Positions 35,285 through 44,721 of a DNA stretch of 64,000 bases are shown here, one piece after another; within the stretch, counting starts at the first letter, position 1, and every line of letters begins with the position of its first letter. This DNA is from Pseudomonas sp. JQ170C (lineage in GTDB: Bacteria; Pseudomonadota; Gammaproteobacteria; Pseudomonadales; Pseudomonadaceae), in NCBI RefSeq assembly GCF_035581345.1, contig NZ_CP141608.1, positions 558,001 to 622,000 of the forward strand. Direction: 5' to 3'. Both the position numbers and the translations under genes were made by a program. Below the pieces are notes generated by a model, which worked only from the letters and a program-made list of their open reading frames with translations, searched no databases and was not told where the DNA came from.

Positions 35285-36712
35285 TCAGTTGTGTTGCGAG
35301 GCGACCGGCTGGCGATTGCGCCGCACGAACTGATACGTCACCGCCAGCAGCACGAACCACAGCGGCGTCACGATCAGCGCCTGGCGGGTGTCGCTTTCAA
35401 GGCTGAGCAGCACCAGGATGAAGGCGAAGAACACCAGGCACACCACCGACATGAAACGCCCGCCGGGCATCTTGTACTTCGATGCCTGGTGCAGCGCGGC
35501 GCGGCGCTTGCGGTAGCTCAGGTACGACAGCAGGATCAGGGTCCAGACAAACATGAACAGGATCGCCGACACCGTGGTCACCAGGGTGAAGGCCTCGATC
35601 AGGTCAGGGACCACATACATCAGCGCAGCGCCCAGCAGCAGGCAGGTGCAGGAGAAGTACAAGCCATTGGCCGGCACCTTGCGGCTGGAGAGGTGTTCAA
35701 AGCTGCGTGGCGCATCACCCTGCTGGGCCAGGCCGAAGAGCATGCGGCTGGTGGAGAACACGCCGCTGTTGGCCGAGGAGGCGGCCGAGGTCAGCACCAC
35801 GAAGTTGATGATGCTCGCCGCGGCAGGCAGGCCGGCCAGCACGAACAGTTCAACGAACGGGCTCTTGCCCGGCACCACGTCACGCCACGGCGTGACCACC
35901 ATGATGGTGATCAGGGCCAGCACGTAGAAAATGATGATCCGCACCGGAATCGAGTTGATCGCCCGCGGCAGGGTGCGCTCGGGGTTCTTGGCCTCGGCGG
36001 CGGTGGTGCCCACCAGTTCGATCCCGACAAAGGCGAACACGGCAATCTGGAACCCGGCGAAGAAGCCCATCAGGCCATGGGGGAACATGCCGCCGTCGTT
36101 CCACAGGTTAGCCAGGTCTGCCGTACGCCCCGTTGGCGACTGGAAGCCGGCCAGTACCATGTACAGGCCGGTGCCGACCAGGGCGAGGATGGCGACGATC
36201 TTGATCATCGCGAACCAGAATTCGATCTCGCCGAACATCTTCACGGTGATCAGGTTCAGTGACAGCAGCAGGCCGACACAGGCCAGTGCCGGCGCCCACT
36301 GGGGCAGGTCGGGGAACCAGAACTGTGAATAGGCCGATATCGCGATCACATCGGCGATGCCGGTGATGATCCAGCAGAACCAGTAGGTCCAGCCGGTGAA
36401 GTAACCCGCCCAGGGGCCGAGCAGGTCGGCGGAAAAGTCGATGAACGACTTGTATTCGAGGTTCGACAGCAGCAACTCGCCCATGGCACGCATGACGAAG
36501 AACAGCATGAAGCCGATGATCATGTAGACGAAGATGATCGAGGGGCCGGCCAGGCTGATGGTCTTGCCGGAGCCCATGAACAGCCCGGTACCGATGGCGC
36601 CGCCGATGGCGATCAGTTGGATGTGGCGGTTGGACAGGCTGCGTTCCAGGTGTTCGTGTTCGTCGGGCGAGGGATGTTGCGGGGACAGGTTCGCGGTCAT
36701 AGGCTGGGGCAT
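35285..36712 (-). CDS. cycA: amino acid permease, CycA-like (D-alanine/D-serine/glycine)
   Basis: 475 residues, 12 membrane segments, amino acid-polyamine-organocation family. Signature at the first helix IQLIAIGGAIGTGLFMGSGKTISLAGPS, and FAFVGIELVGTTAAEAKNPERTLPRAIN in the sixth to seventh helix region. Highest resemblance is to CycA, importing glycine, D-Ala and D-Ser by proton symport; the specificity is inferred. Two in-frame starts are possible (36712 and 36700). It precedes the urt promoter region, with the same direction. Confidence 0.85.
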   Translation of the reverse strand: MPQPMTANLSPQHPSPDEHEHLERSLSNRHIQLIAIGGAIGTGLFMGSGKTISLAGPSIIFVYMIIGFMLFFVMRAMGELLLSNLEYKSFIDFSADLLGPWAGYFTGWTYWFCWIITGIADVIAISAYSQFWFPDLPQWAPALACVGLLLSLNLITVKMFGEIEFWFAMIKIVAILALVGTGLYMVLAGFQSPTGRTADLANLWNDGGMFPHGLMGFFAGFQIAVFAFVGIELVGTTAAEAKNPERTLPRAINSIPVRIIIFYVLALITIMVVTPWRDVVPGKSPFVELFVLAGLPAAASIINFVVLTSAASSANSGVFSTSRMLFGLAQQGDAPRSFEHLSSRKVPANGLYFSCTCLLLGAALMYVVPDLIEAFTLVTTVSAILFMFVWTLILLSYLSYRKRRAALHQASKYKMPGGRFMSVVCLVFFAFILVLLSLESDTRQALIVTPLWFVLLAVTYQFVRRNRQPVASQHN

Positions 36713-36810
36713 TCCGTTCAGAGCAATTTCTTGTGCGCGCTAGGCTAACACGCGCATTCCGGGTGCAGCCGCGACAATACGTCTCAAGACCAATGGCGGC
36801 TTGACCGTGG

Positions 36811-37821
36811 TTATCGCTTGCGCATCAGGCCGATGAAAAACAGACCACCAATGGCAGCCGTGGCGATGCCGATGGGCAGGTCTTCGGGTGAAATCAGGGT
36901 GCGTGCGGCCACGTCGACCCAGATCAGGAACAGGCTGCCCAGCAGCAGACACACCGGCAACAGCCGGGTGTGTTCGGCACCGACCAGGCGCCGGGCGATG
37001 TGCGGGACCATCAGGCCAACGAAGCCGATCGAGCCGCTGATCGCCACCAGCACCCCGGTCAGCAGCGAGCAGATCAGGAACGCCGCCAGCCTGACCGAGC
37101 GGGCATTGAGGCCCAGGGTCACGGCGGTCTGCTCGCCGGCCATCAGTGCATTGAGCGCACGGGCCATGCCCAGCAACAGGGTCAGCCCCAGCAGCACGCT
37201 GATGGCCGGGATCGGCAGCAACTCCCAGCGCGCCAGGCCCAGGCCGCCGAGCATCCAGAACATCACTGCCGAGCTTGCCCGGTGGTCGCCCATGAACAGC
37301 AGCAGGTTCGCGGCCGCCATCATCACAAAGGCCACCGCCACGCCGCACAGCAACAAGCGGTCGCTGTCCAGGCGGCCATGGCGGCTGGCGATGGCCAGCA
37401 CCAGCAGCATGCTGCACAGGGCACCGATGAACGCCGCCAGCGGCAGGGTCAGCACACCGAGCAGCTCACCGACATGCAGCACCACCAGTACCGCGCCCAG
37501 GGTGGCGCCAGAGGTGACGCCGAGCAGGTGCGGGTCGGCCAGCGGATTGCGGGTCACGGCTTGCAGCACCGCGCCGATCATCGCCAGGCCACCGCCCACC
37601 AGGGCGGCCAACAGCATGCGTGGCACCCGGATCAGCCAGACGATATGTTCCTGGCCGGTGGTCCAGGCCGGTGTTTCGGGGGCGATGCCGAACAGCTTGA
37701 ACAACAACACCCGCCACACCACCTCGACCGGCACCGGGGCAGCACCAAAGCCCAGCGACACCACGCAAGAGACCAGCAGCAGGCCGATCAGGCCGAGCAA
37801 CAGCAGGCGATAACGACTCAT
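36811..37821 (-). CDS. FecCD-type ABC transporter permease
   Basis: 336 residues with about nine or ten membrane segments. Family blocks RVPRMLLAALVGGGLAMIGAVLQAVTRNPLADPHLLGVTSGATLG and SGSIGFVGLMVPHIARRLVGAEHTRLLPV are clear, so it belongs to the iron-siderophore, haem and cobalamin importer permeases. The start overlaps the stop of the binding-protein gene (ATGA). Substrate is discussed under the binding protein. Confidence 0.93.
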   Translation of the reverse strand: MSRYRLLLLGLIGLLLVSCVVSLGFGAAPVPVEVVWRVLLFKLFGIAPETPAWTTGQEHIVWLIRVPRMLLAALVGGGLAMIGAVLQAVTRNPLADPHLLGVTSGATLGAVLVVLHVGELLGVLTLPLAAFIGALCSMLLVLAIASRHGRLDSDRLLLCGVAVAFVMMAAANLLLFMGDHRASSAVMFWMLGGLGLARWELLPIPAISVLLGLTLLLGMARALNALMAGEQTAVTLGLNARSVRLAAFLICSLLTGVLVAISGSIGFVGLMVPHIARRLVGAEHTRLLPVCLLLGSLFLIWVDVAARTLISPEDLPIGIATAAIGGLFFIGLMRKR

Positions 37822-38765
37822 GCGCCGTGCAAGCCCGCGGCAATGGCTTCGATGGCTTCGACGTTTTCCAGGCTTGGCGTGGCGGCCACATAGGGGATCA
37901 CCACAAAGCGCTTGTCACGGATTGCCGGCACCGACTGCAAGGCCGGATGCTGCTCGAGGAAGGCCTGTTTCTGCGCGGCACTGACTTCGCCGTAGTCGAC
38001 GATGACGATTACCTCGGGGTTGCGCTCCACCACGCTTTCCCAGTTCACCCGGGTCCAGCTGGCCTCGATGTCGTCGAGCACGTTGCGCCCGCCGGCTGCC
38101 TCGATCAGCGCCTGGGGCATGCCCAGGCGGCCGGAGGTCATGGCGCGGTCTTCACCGCTGTCATAGAGGAACACCCGCGGGCGTTGCGCGGGCACGCGCT
38201 GCTGCACGGCGGTGACCCGTTGCTGCATCTGCGCGATCAGTTGTTTGGCGCGATCCTGCACATCGAAGATCCGGCCCAGGTTGCGCAGGTCGGTGTAGGT
38301 GTCGTCCAGGCTCGCGGCCGGGCGCTTCATCACGAAGGCGCAGGATTCGGTCAGTTCGTACACGGCAATGCCCAGCGGCGCCAGGCTCTGCGGTGTCAGG
38401 TCGCCGCCCACGCGCATGCCGTAGTCCCAGCCGGCGAAGAAGAAATCGACATTGGCGTTGAGCAGGGTTTCCACCGACGGGTACTTGCTGGCCAGTTCCG
38501 GCAGGCCGTCGAGTTCCTTTCGCAGTTCCGGGGTGACTGCCTTCCAGCCGCTCACGCCGCTGTAGCCGACCATGCGTGAACGCAGGCCCAGGGCGAGCAT
38601 CATCTGGGTCATGTTGATGTCGTGGCTCAGGGCGTGCTCGGGCGCTTTGTTGAAGGTCACCTGGCGGTTGCAGCTCTGGATGCTCAAGGGGTACTGGGTG
38701 GCCTGGGCAAAGGCGCCGGCGCTGGCGAGCAGGCCCAGGACGAGTAACAGGGTGGTTCGTATCAT
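37818..38765 (-). CDS. periplasmic binding protein of FecCD-type ABC importer (substrate unassigned)
   Basis: 315 residues. Signal peptide of ~20 residues (ending GAFA), then two lobes typical of cluster A-II binding proteins (PEHALSHDINMTQMMLALGL; PEVIVIVDYGEVSAAQKQAFL). I recall similar proteins encoded beside the cobalamin genes of P. aeruginosa (PA2912-PA2914 region), which suggests a corrinoid, cobalt or related metal complex. The copper receptor gene lies upstream in the same direction, so a copper chelate is another option. Sequence alone cannot decide. Four-base overlaps with both neighbours show one operon. Confidence 0.85.
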   Translation of the reverse strand: MIRTTLLLVLGLLASAGAFAQATQYPLSIQSCNRQVTFNKAPEHALSHDINMTQMMLALGLRSRMVGYSGVSGWKAVTPELRKELDGLPELASKYPSVETLLNANVDFFFAGWDYGMRVGGDLTPQSLAPLGIAVYELTESCAFVMKRPAASLDDTYTDLRNLGRIFDVQDRAKQLIAQMQQRVTAVQQRVPAQRPRVFLYDSGEDRAMTSGRLGMPQALIEAAGGRNVLDDIEASWTRVNWESVVERNPEVIVIVDYGEVSAAQKQAFLEQHPALQSVPAIRDKRFVVIPYVAATPSLENVEAIEAIAAGLHGA

Positions 38766-39550
38766 CGCTGGGTTATCCAGGTTAGACGTGGGTGGTCGGC
38801 CAGGGGATGGCGGTCGATGAGGGCGTGTACGCCGAAAACCTCGTGCAGCAGCGTGGTGGTCAGCACCTCGTCGGGCGTGCCGCTGGCGACAATGCGCCCG
38901 TGGTCGAGTACATACAGGCGATCACAGAAGGCGGCGGCCAGGTTCAGGTCATGGATGCTCGCCAGGGTACCGATGCCCAGGCGGCGCACTTGCGCCAGCA
39001 ACTCCAGTTGGTAGCGCGGGTCGAGGTGGTTGGTCGGTTCATCGAGGATCAGCACCTGGGGCTGTTGGACCAGAGCCCGGGCGAGGATCACCCGCTGCTT
39101 TTCGCCACCCGAGAGGCTGGCGAATTCATGATCGTCGAAGCCCACCAGGCCCACGGCCTGCAAGGCGTCCAGGACCTGCTGGCGGTCAGCCTGCGTGTCG
39201 CCATCGAACAGGCCCTTGTGCGGGGTGCGGCCCATGGCGACCACTTCCTCGACATTCAGGCCGAAGGCATCGGGAAACTCCTGCAGCACCACGGCGATGC
39301 GCTGGGCACACCAGCGTGGCGACTGGCGCCACAGGTCATGCTCGTCCAGCTTCACATGGCCGCGTTCGGGCTTGTTGAAGCGGTAGGCGCAGCGCAGCAG
39401 GCTGGTCTTGCCGCTGCCGTTGGGGCCGATCAGGCCGACGAATTCGCCGGGCTTGACCTGCAGGTCGACCGCGCGCAGCTGGAACTGATGATGACAATGG
39501 CCGTGGCCCAGGGGCGACCAGTGCAGGTCGCTGATAGTCAGGGTGCTCAT
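38762..39550 (-). CDS. ATP-binding protein of FecCD-type ABC importer
   Basis: 262 residues. Walker [10 protein letters not shown], signature [19 protein letters not shown], Walker [17 protein letters not shown], and the switch His in SIHDLN; this is the FecE/BtuD/FhuC subgroup. First gene of a three-gene operon ATPase - binding protein - permease. AGGA precedes the ATG at 39550. A REP pair separates it from the PepSY gene upstream. Confidence 0.93.
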   Translation of the reverse strand: MSTLTISDLHWSPLGHGHCHHQFQLRAVDLQVKPGEFVGLIGPNGSGKTSLLRCAYRFNKPERGHVKLDEHDLWRQSPRWCAQRIAVVLQEFPDAFGLNVEEVVAMGRTPHKGLFDGDTQADRQQVLDALQAVGLVGFDDHEFASLSGGEKQRVILARALVQQPQVLILDEPTNHLDPRYQLELLAQVRRLGIGTLASIHDLNLAAAFCDRLYVLDHGRIVASGTPDEVLTTTLLHEVFGVHALIDRHPLADHPRLTWITQR

Positions 39551-39598
39551 GTCAGTCCTGCTGAAAACGGGTCGCCATGTTAGCGGATTTGCATGCCT

Positions 39599-39668
39599 GT
39601 AGGAGCGGGCTTGCCCCGCGAAGCGATGTAACAGTGAGATCGCTATCGCGGGGCGAGCCCGCTCCTAC
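39599..39668. repeat. REP pair (inverted)
   Basis: Inverted REP cores about 24 bases apart, between the PepSY gene and the ABC importer operon. It likely marks the 3' end of the copper cluster message. Confidence 0.9.
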
Positions 39669-39681
39669 AGAGGGTGGTCAG

Positions 39682-41055
39682 TCATACCGCATCGCGGGGC
39701 ACGCTCGCGGCTGCGCGCAGCCCTATGCGGTCCGCCAGCCACACCAGCAGCAGCGAGACCCCCACCAGCGGGAAGGCGACGCCCAGGACCAGCATGATCA
39801 CCGTCGCGGTCTTCCAGCGCGGCAGGTCATGACGCAACGGCGGTACGCCCAGGCCACCTTCAGGCCGACGCTTCCACCACATGACCAGGCCACTGACCGA
39901 GCCCAGCAGGATCATCAGGCACACCAGCAGAATGACCAGCTGGTTCAGCGGGCCGAACATCTTGCCCTCGTGCAGCATCACGCCCAGCTCGGTGGCACGG
40001 GCGACGCCGTTGTAGTCCTGCCAGCGCACATCCACCAGGACCTTGCCGGTGTACTGGTCGATATGCAGGGTGGCATCGTTGCGCGGGTCGTCGGCGAACA
40101 CGGCGATGGTGTACACCCCTTCGGCGCTGGTGGGCAGGGTAATGCTGTAGCCAGGGACGACCTCGCGGCTGCTGGCCAGTTCCTGGACCTGTTGCAGGCT
40201 GATCTGGGGCGCGGCCGGTGCGCTCGAACCCATGGTGTGCCCGGCATGTTCGGCGTGGGCACCGGACTGCGGCATGGGCGTGTTTTCCATGGCCCAGGGC
40301 ACGGTCTGGCGGGAGGCGGTGTTGAGCGTGCGGGCCTGTTGATCGGATTTGGGCACGTCGTTCCACATGGCCGCCGGAAAGCGGTTCCACACATCGGCGT
40401 ACTGCTTGCCCCAGAACCCGGTCCAGGTCATGCCGCTGAGCAGCATCAACAGCAGCAGGGCCGAGCCCCAGAAGCCCGTGACTGCATGCAGGTCGCGCCA
40501 CAGCAGACGCCCGCGCGCATTCAGGCGCGGCCAGAGGACGCCGCCCGTGCGCTGGCCGCGAGGCCACCAGAGGTACAGGCCCGACACCACCAGCACCACG
40601 CCCCAGCCGGCCGCCAGCTCAACCAGGCGGTCACCGACGGTGCCGACCATCAGCTCGCCATGCAGGGCCCGGGCGACGGCTTGCAGGTTGTTTTTCGCAT
40701 CCTGCTCGCCCAGCACGCGGCCGTCGTAGGGGTTGATGAACACATTGAGCTCGCGGCCGGCATCCTGCACCACGAACTGGGCGCTGCGATCGCTGGCAAC
40801 GGCGGGCAGGTATTGGGTCACCTGGCCCTTGGGGTACGCCTGATGAACCTGCTGCAGCAGGCTGTCGGCGGTTTGGCTGTGGTGTCCGGCCTCGACCACC
40901 ATCAGGTCGCGATAGAGCAAGGGGTCAAGCTGGGGCTTGAACAGGTAGATGATCCCGGTGATTGCCAGCAGGATCATGAACGGCGCAACGAACAGCCCGG
41001 CATAGAAGTGCCAGCGCCAGGCCAGGTTGTAGAAAGAGGGGGTCGGTTTGCTCAT
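39682..41055 (-). CDS. PepSY-domain inner-membrane protein
   Basis: 457 residues with four membrane-spanning segments and large periplasmic loops containing PepSY domains (FYAGLFVAPFMILLAITGIIYLF; HIDQYTGKVLVDVRW; MLHEGKMFGPLNQLVILLVCLMILLGSVSGLVMWW). A His/Met-containing insert (MPQSGAHAEHAGHTMGSS, about residues 260-277) suggests metal contact. Such proteins often accompany TonB-dependent receptors and may act as reductases for the imported metal complex. It follows oprC by 61 bases in the same direction. Confidence 0.85.
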   Translation of the reverse strand: MSKPTPSFYNLAWRWHFYAGLFVAPFMILLAITGIIYLFKPQLDPLLYRDLMVVEAGHHSQTADSLLQQVHQAYPKGQVTQYLPAVASDRSAQFVVQDAGRELNVFINPYDGRVLGEQDAKNNLQAVARALHGELMVGTVGDRLVELAAGWGVVLVVSGLYLWWPRGQRTGGVLWPRLNARGRLLWRDLHAVTGFWGSALLLLMLLSGMTWTGFWGKQYADVWNRFPAAMWNDVPKSDQQARTLNTASRQTVPWAMENTPMPQSGAHAEHAGHTMGSSAPAAPQISLQQVQELASSREVVPGYSITLPTSAEGVYTIAVFADDPRNDATLHIDQYTGKVLVDVRWQDYNGVARATELGVMLHEGKMFGPLNQLVILLVCLMILLGSVSGLVMWWKRRPEGGLGVPPLRHDLPRWKTATVIMLVLGVAFPLVGVSLLLVWLADRIGLRAAASVPRDAV

Positions 41056-41116
41056 GGAGCGCTCCCGTGTAGTGCCTGGGGTGAGGCGCGATCGAGGATC
41101 GCGCCCGGGTCGGGGA

Positions 41117-43183
41117 TCAGAAACTCAGGTCGACCTTGGTCCAGAGCGTACGCCCCGGCTCGTTGATCGCCTGTGGGTCACTGGCGGGGTAGCCGAAGCC
41201 TGCGTTACCCGCCAGGTTCAGGTGTTCGGCGTAGGCCTTGTCGAACAGGTTGTCGACCCCCGCGCTGAGCTTCAGGTGCTTGCTGAGCTTGTAGCTGCCG
41301 TTAAGCGAGAACACCCCGAAGCCCGCACTCTTTTCATAGTCCTTGCCCACCACATTGCCGTAGTCCTCGGCAATGCGGTTCTGTGCCGCCACCACCCGCC
41401 ACAGGGCACCGGCACTCCAGTCGTCGCGGCTGTAGGTAAGGCCCAGACGACTCTCCAGGGGAGGCATCTGCGGTAGCGCCTTGCCATCACTGCTGTTCTT
41501 GCCCCAAGCGTAGGCCAGGGTAGCGTCGGCTTTCCAGTTGGAGGTCAACTTATAGGCCGCACCCAGTTCGCCGCCCATGATCCGCGCGTCGATGTTGTCG
41601 GCGCGGGAGCTGGGCATGCCCATCATCCCTGAGCGGTAGTCGAACAGGATGTAGTCGCGGATCTGCCCGAGGTAGCCCGAGGCCCAGGCTTGCAGGTCTT
41701 CGGTCTGGTACTGGATGCCGACGTCGAGCTGGGTGGTTTTCTCCGGCTTGATGCTGTCGAAGGCATTGACCGAACCTGCCGGGCCCGACTTGGGCGAAAA
41801 CAGCTCCCAGTAGTCGGGGAAGCGCTGGGCATGGCCCAGGCCGACATAGGTGGTGGCGGGCAGGTCGAGCAGGTCGTGCTCGTAGCGCACAAAGCCGCTG
41901 GGCAGGGTGTCGGCACGGGTATCGCCGCGGGTGGCGCTGGTGGCGCGGTAGTCCTTGGCCGAGGCCCGGTCCAGGCGGGCGCCGGTGATCAGGCGGTCCT
42001 GGTCGGCGGCGTACCAGGTCAGCTCGCTGAAGGCGCCGTAGTTGTGGAAGTCGGCGTCCTTGGTCCAGGGCATGCCCTTGTGCACATCGACGCCCATGCC
42101 GCCACGCTGGCGGTGCTCGTTGGTCTGCGCATCGATGCCTGCGATCAGTTGCAGGTCGCTCCAGCGCCAGGTGCCCTTGAGCCGGCCACCCAGGGTGCGC
42201 CGGTCGACGTTGCTGACCATCGGCATGCCCATCATGCCGGTGCCCGAAGGCGTGCGCAGGCTGTAGTTGTCCATCACGTGGTCGGCATAGTTGTAGTAGA
42301 CCTGGGCTTCGAGCTTGTCGAACACGTCGCCGATGTTGGACTTCTCGAACCGCAGGCCCAGGCTTTCGCGCTTGAACTGCGAACCGTCCATGCCGCGCCC
42401 GGCATAGCGGGCTTCGCCATCGCCCTTGCCGGCGGTGAGCTCCACCAGGGTGTCGGCATCAGGCGTCCAGCCCAGGGCCACATCACCGTTCCATTTGTCC
42501 CAGCGTGACGGCACGGTATCGCCGTTGCCGTCTTCGTAATCGTCCGAGTGCGATTGGTTGCCGACAAAACGCACATAGCCCAGGCGGTTGCCGGCGGCGG
42601 TGTCCAGGACCTTGTCGAAGCGCCCGTTGGAGCCGCCCAGCAAGCTGGCATTGACGCGGCTGCCGAGTTCGCCGAACTGCTCCGGCTCGCGGTCGAAGAG
42701 GATGGTGCCCGCCGAGGCGCCTGGCCCCCAGATCACGCTTTGCGGGCCCTTGATCACCGTCAGGCGGTCATAGGTTTCCGGCGAGATGTACGACGTGGGG
42801 GCGTCCATGCGGTTGGGGCAGGCACCGAGCATCACGCCGCCATTGGTGAGGATGTTCAGGCGCGAGCCGAACATGCCGCGCAGCACCGGGTCGCCGTTGG
42901 TGCCGCCGGCGCGGATGGCCGAGAAGCCGGGGATGGTCTTGAGGTAGTCGGCACCGTCGCTGGCCGGCACCGGCTGGCGCGGGTCCTTGGGGTTGGTGAC
43001 GATGGTCAGCGGCGAGCTTGGGGCAACGGCGGTGATCACCGTCGGGCTCAGTTCGTTGTGTGCATGGGCATGCTCATCGCCCTGGGGATTCGCGGCCAGG
43101 GCCAACGGGGTGAGCAGGGTGCCGCAAATCGCGGCGACGGTGCCTTGCAGGGACAGATTAAAAACAGCAGTGCAGCTGGACAT
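41117..43183 (-). CDS. oprC: TonB-dependent copper receptor OprC
   Basis: 688 residues: signal peptide, a His-rich N-terminal segment (DEHAHAHNE), plug domain with DGADYLKTIPGFSAIRAGGTNGDPVLRG, and a 22-strand barrel ending in Phe (WTKVDLSF). The CxxxM-HxM copper site described for P. aeruginosa OprC is conserved: Cys122-Pro-Asn-Arg-Met126 and His302-Val-Met304. It imports copper across the outer membrane. GGAA lies upstream of the ATG. It sits within a copper cluster with DUF2946 and PCuAC genes. Confidence 0.95.
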   Translation of the reverse strand: MSSCTAVFNLSLQGTVAAICGTLLTPLALAANPQGDEHAHAHNELSPTVITAVAPSSPLTIVTNPKDPRQPVPASDGADYLKTIPGFSAIRAGGTNGDPVLRGMFGSRLNILTNGGVMLGACPNRMDAPTSYISPETYDRLTVIKGPQSVIWGPGASAGTILFDREPEQFGELGSRVNASLLGGSNGRFDKVLDTAAGNRLGYVRFVGNQSHSDDYEDGNGDTVPSRWDKWNGDVALGWTPDADTLVELTAGKGDGEARYAGRGMDGSQFKRESLGLRFEKSNIGDVFDKLEAQVYYNYADHVMDNYSLRTPSGTGMMGMPMVSNVDRRTLGGRLKGTWRWSDLQLIAGIDAQTNEHRQRGGMGVDVHKGMPWTKDADFHNYGAFSELTWYAADQDRLITGARLDRASAKDYRATSATRGDTRADTLPSGFVRYEHDLLDLPATTYVGLGHAQRFPDYWELFSPKSGPAGSVNAFDSIKPEKTTQLDVGIQYQTEDLQAWASGYLGQIRDYILFDYRSGMMGMPSSRADNIDARIMGGELGAAYKLTSNWKADATLAYAWGKNSSDGKALPQMPPLESRLGLTYSRDDWSAGALWRVVAAQNRIAEDYGNVVGKDYEKSAGFGVFSLNGSYKLSKHLKLSAGVDNLFDKAYAEHLNLAGNAGFGYPASDPQAINEPGRTLWTKVDLSF

Positions 43184-43261
43184 AGTGATTCCAACATCGA
43201 TCAGTCATGGGGGCGCGCACGGTCATCGGCATGTGCCGGACCGGTAAGCGCAACAGTGGCT

Positions 43262-43690
43262 TCAGACGACGATGAGGGACGGTGGCGCGCGGCTGCGGGC
43301 GCCGGGGAACACGGTCTGCCGGGCGTGGCCCTGGCGCGGCTGGACGACCAGCGTGCTGCTGGCGGGTGTGGCTTCGGTGTTGAGCAGGCTCAGGGCCTGG
43401 GGCAGGGCCGGGCAGTGGAAGAACAGGCTGCAGTAGCCGCACTTCTCCCAGATCACGTGCAGTGATGCGTCGCTGCCGTGGTGGCTGTCCGCATGACAGT
43501 CGGCCGGGCTGTCCATGGCCATGCTCATGGCCATGTCCTGCGCCATGGCACGGTGATCCATCGGCATCGACTGGGAAACCAGTGGGCCGATAAAGATCAT
43601 CAACATGGCGAACAGGCTCAGCCAGCTGCCACGCGCCCTCTGGGTGTCAGGGCGGGCGGTGCGGGCGAGCTTGCTGCGGGCGATGCTCAT
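43262..43690 (-). CDS. DUF2946 family protein (copper-associated)
   Basis: 142 residues. One N-terminal membrane segment, a Met/His-rich stretch (MPMDHRAMAQDMAMSMAMD), then HSDxS-like His residues and the DUF2946 cysteines in WEKCGYCSLFFHC. The composition suggests copper(I) binding in the periplasm. Lies between pccA-like and oprC genes in one direction (78 bases before oprC, 19 bases after the PCuAC gene). Confidence 0.85.
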   Translation of the reverse strand: MSIARSKLARTARPDTQRARGSWLSLFAMLMIFIGPLVSQSMPMDHRAMAQDMAMSMAMDSPADCHADSHHGSDASLHVIWEKCGYCSLFFHCPALPQALSLLNTEATPASSTLVVQPRQGHARQTVFPGARSRAPPSLIVV

Positions 43691-43709
43691 GGCGAGCAGC
43701 GTTCAGCGA

Positions 43710-44180
43710 TCAATGCGTGTGGGCAGTGCCTTCTGGTGGCTGCTTCTGCACCGCGACTTCGACTGTGACATCGCCGGCGTTCTTGAAGTGCAGGGTCAGC
43801 GGGAAGCGCTTGCCGTCACTCAGCAGGCTACGGTCCTTGGGTTGCATCAGCATCACGTGATAGGCACCGGGGGCAAAGACCAGGTCCTTGCCGGCGGGTA
43901 CTTCGACGTTCTGCACCTGCTGCATTTTCATCAGCCCATCCTTGTGCACATGTTCGTGCAACTGCGCGTCATCGCTGATCGGGCTGTCGACGCCCAGCAG
44001 CGTGTCGGCGGTTGCGCCGTTGTTGTGGACAACGAAATAGGCGGCAACGTTGGGGGCGTTGGGCGGCAGTTCCTGCGACCACGGATGGGCGATTTGCAGG
44101 TCGCCCTTGGTGTATTCGTGGGCGTTGGCAAAGGTTGCCGGCAGCATCAGTGCAGCCAGCAGCAGGGCGTTCTTGAACAT
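43710..44180 (-). CDS. periplasmic copper chaperone PCuAC
   Basis: 156 residues with a signal peptide ending FANA-HEY. The H(M)x10Mx21HxM copper(I)-binding pattern of PCuAC proteins is present (HEHVHKDGLMKMQQV ... GAYHVMLM). A His-containing tail (GTAHTH) may add a site. PCuAC proteins deliver copper to cytochrome oxidase or buffer it in the periplasm. Here it lies with oprC, suggesting hand-off of imported copper. Confidence 0.92.
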   Translation of the reverse strand: MFKNALLLAALMLPATFANAHEYTKGDLQIAHPWSQELPPNAPNVAAYFVVHNNGATADTLLGVDSPISDDAQLHEHVHKDGLMKMQQVQNVEVPAGKDLVFAPGAYHVMLMQPKDRSLLSDGKRFPLTLHFKNAGDVTVEVAVQKQPPEGTAHTH

Positions 44181-44227
44181 GGTGATTCTCCAGTCGATTC
44201 AGGTTCGCAGCAGGTAGCGCGGTGAAT

Positions 44228-44620
44228 TCAGACCAGAGGGGAGGCGCGGGGATTGAGCGATGGCCAGAGCTGGCGCGGGGTGGGCTGGAAGGTTGCGAGC
44301 AGCGGTTCGCGTGCGGCGGGCAACGCCAGTGGAGGGGCCAGTTGCGCTGTGTGCCCCGCAAGCGCGAGCAGGGGCGCGGCGCCGGAACAGCACCAGCAAT
44401 GCTGCATGCTGGCCTTGGCATCGCCTTGATCGCCCAGGTCGAGTTTGCCCAGCGCCATGATTTCAGGCGTGAGCGTGCTGCCGACACTCGAGCAGAAGGC
44501 CCCCCACAGCAGTTGTTCGGCCGGGCCCCTGGGGGCGGCGGACGCCAACGGCATGGCCAGCAGATTGAACAGCACTGCAAAGCAGGCAATCCAGGCAATG
44601 GCGGGCCGATGTGAGGGCAT
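44228..44620 (-). CDS. DUF2946 family protein, second copy
   Basis: 130 residues. N-terminal membrane segment (IACFAVLFNLLAMPLASAA), then the DUF2946 pattern with a first Cys in LWGAFCSSVGS and a HCWCC motif (about residue 74-78). First gene of the copper cluster on this strand. The promoter is probably in 44621-44670, where TATACT and TACAAT sequences occur; I cannot assign one. Confidence 0.82.
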   Translation of the reverse strand: MPSHRPAIAWIACFAVLFNLLAMPLASAAPRGPAEQLLWGAFCSSVGSTLTPEIMALGKLDLGDQGDAKASMQHCWCCSGAAPLLALAGHTAQLAPPLALPAAREPLLATFQPTPRQLWPSLNPRASPLV

Positions 44621-44670
44621 GGAGGGATCCGGTCAGGAATCAAGTGGGGGCTATTGTAACGCCCAGTATA

Positions 44671-44713
44671 GGAAAAATTGCCGGGGGTGCGGTGAAGTGC
44701 CGCACACCCGGCA
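44671..44713 (-). terminator. intrinsic terminator of the NfeD-SPFH operon
   Basis: On the minus strand, a 14-pair stem (TGCCGGGTGTGCGG / CCGCACCCCCGGCA, one mismatch) followed by ATTTTTCC, starting 8 bases after the SPFH stop. Confidence 0.9.
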
Positions 44714-44721
44714 GGCAGTGC

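Noticed and set aside
39577-41166. 529-codon plus-strand frame opposite the PepSY gene
   Set aside because: It begins in a REP and shows low-complexity composition with no family resemblance.
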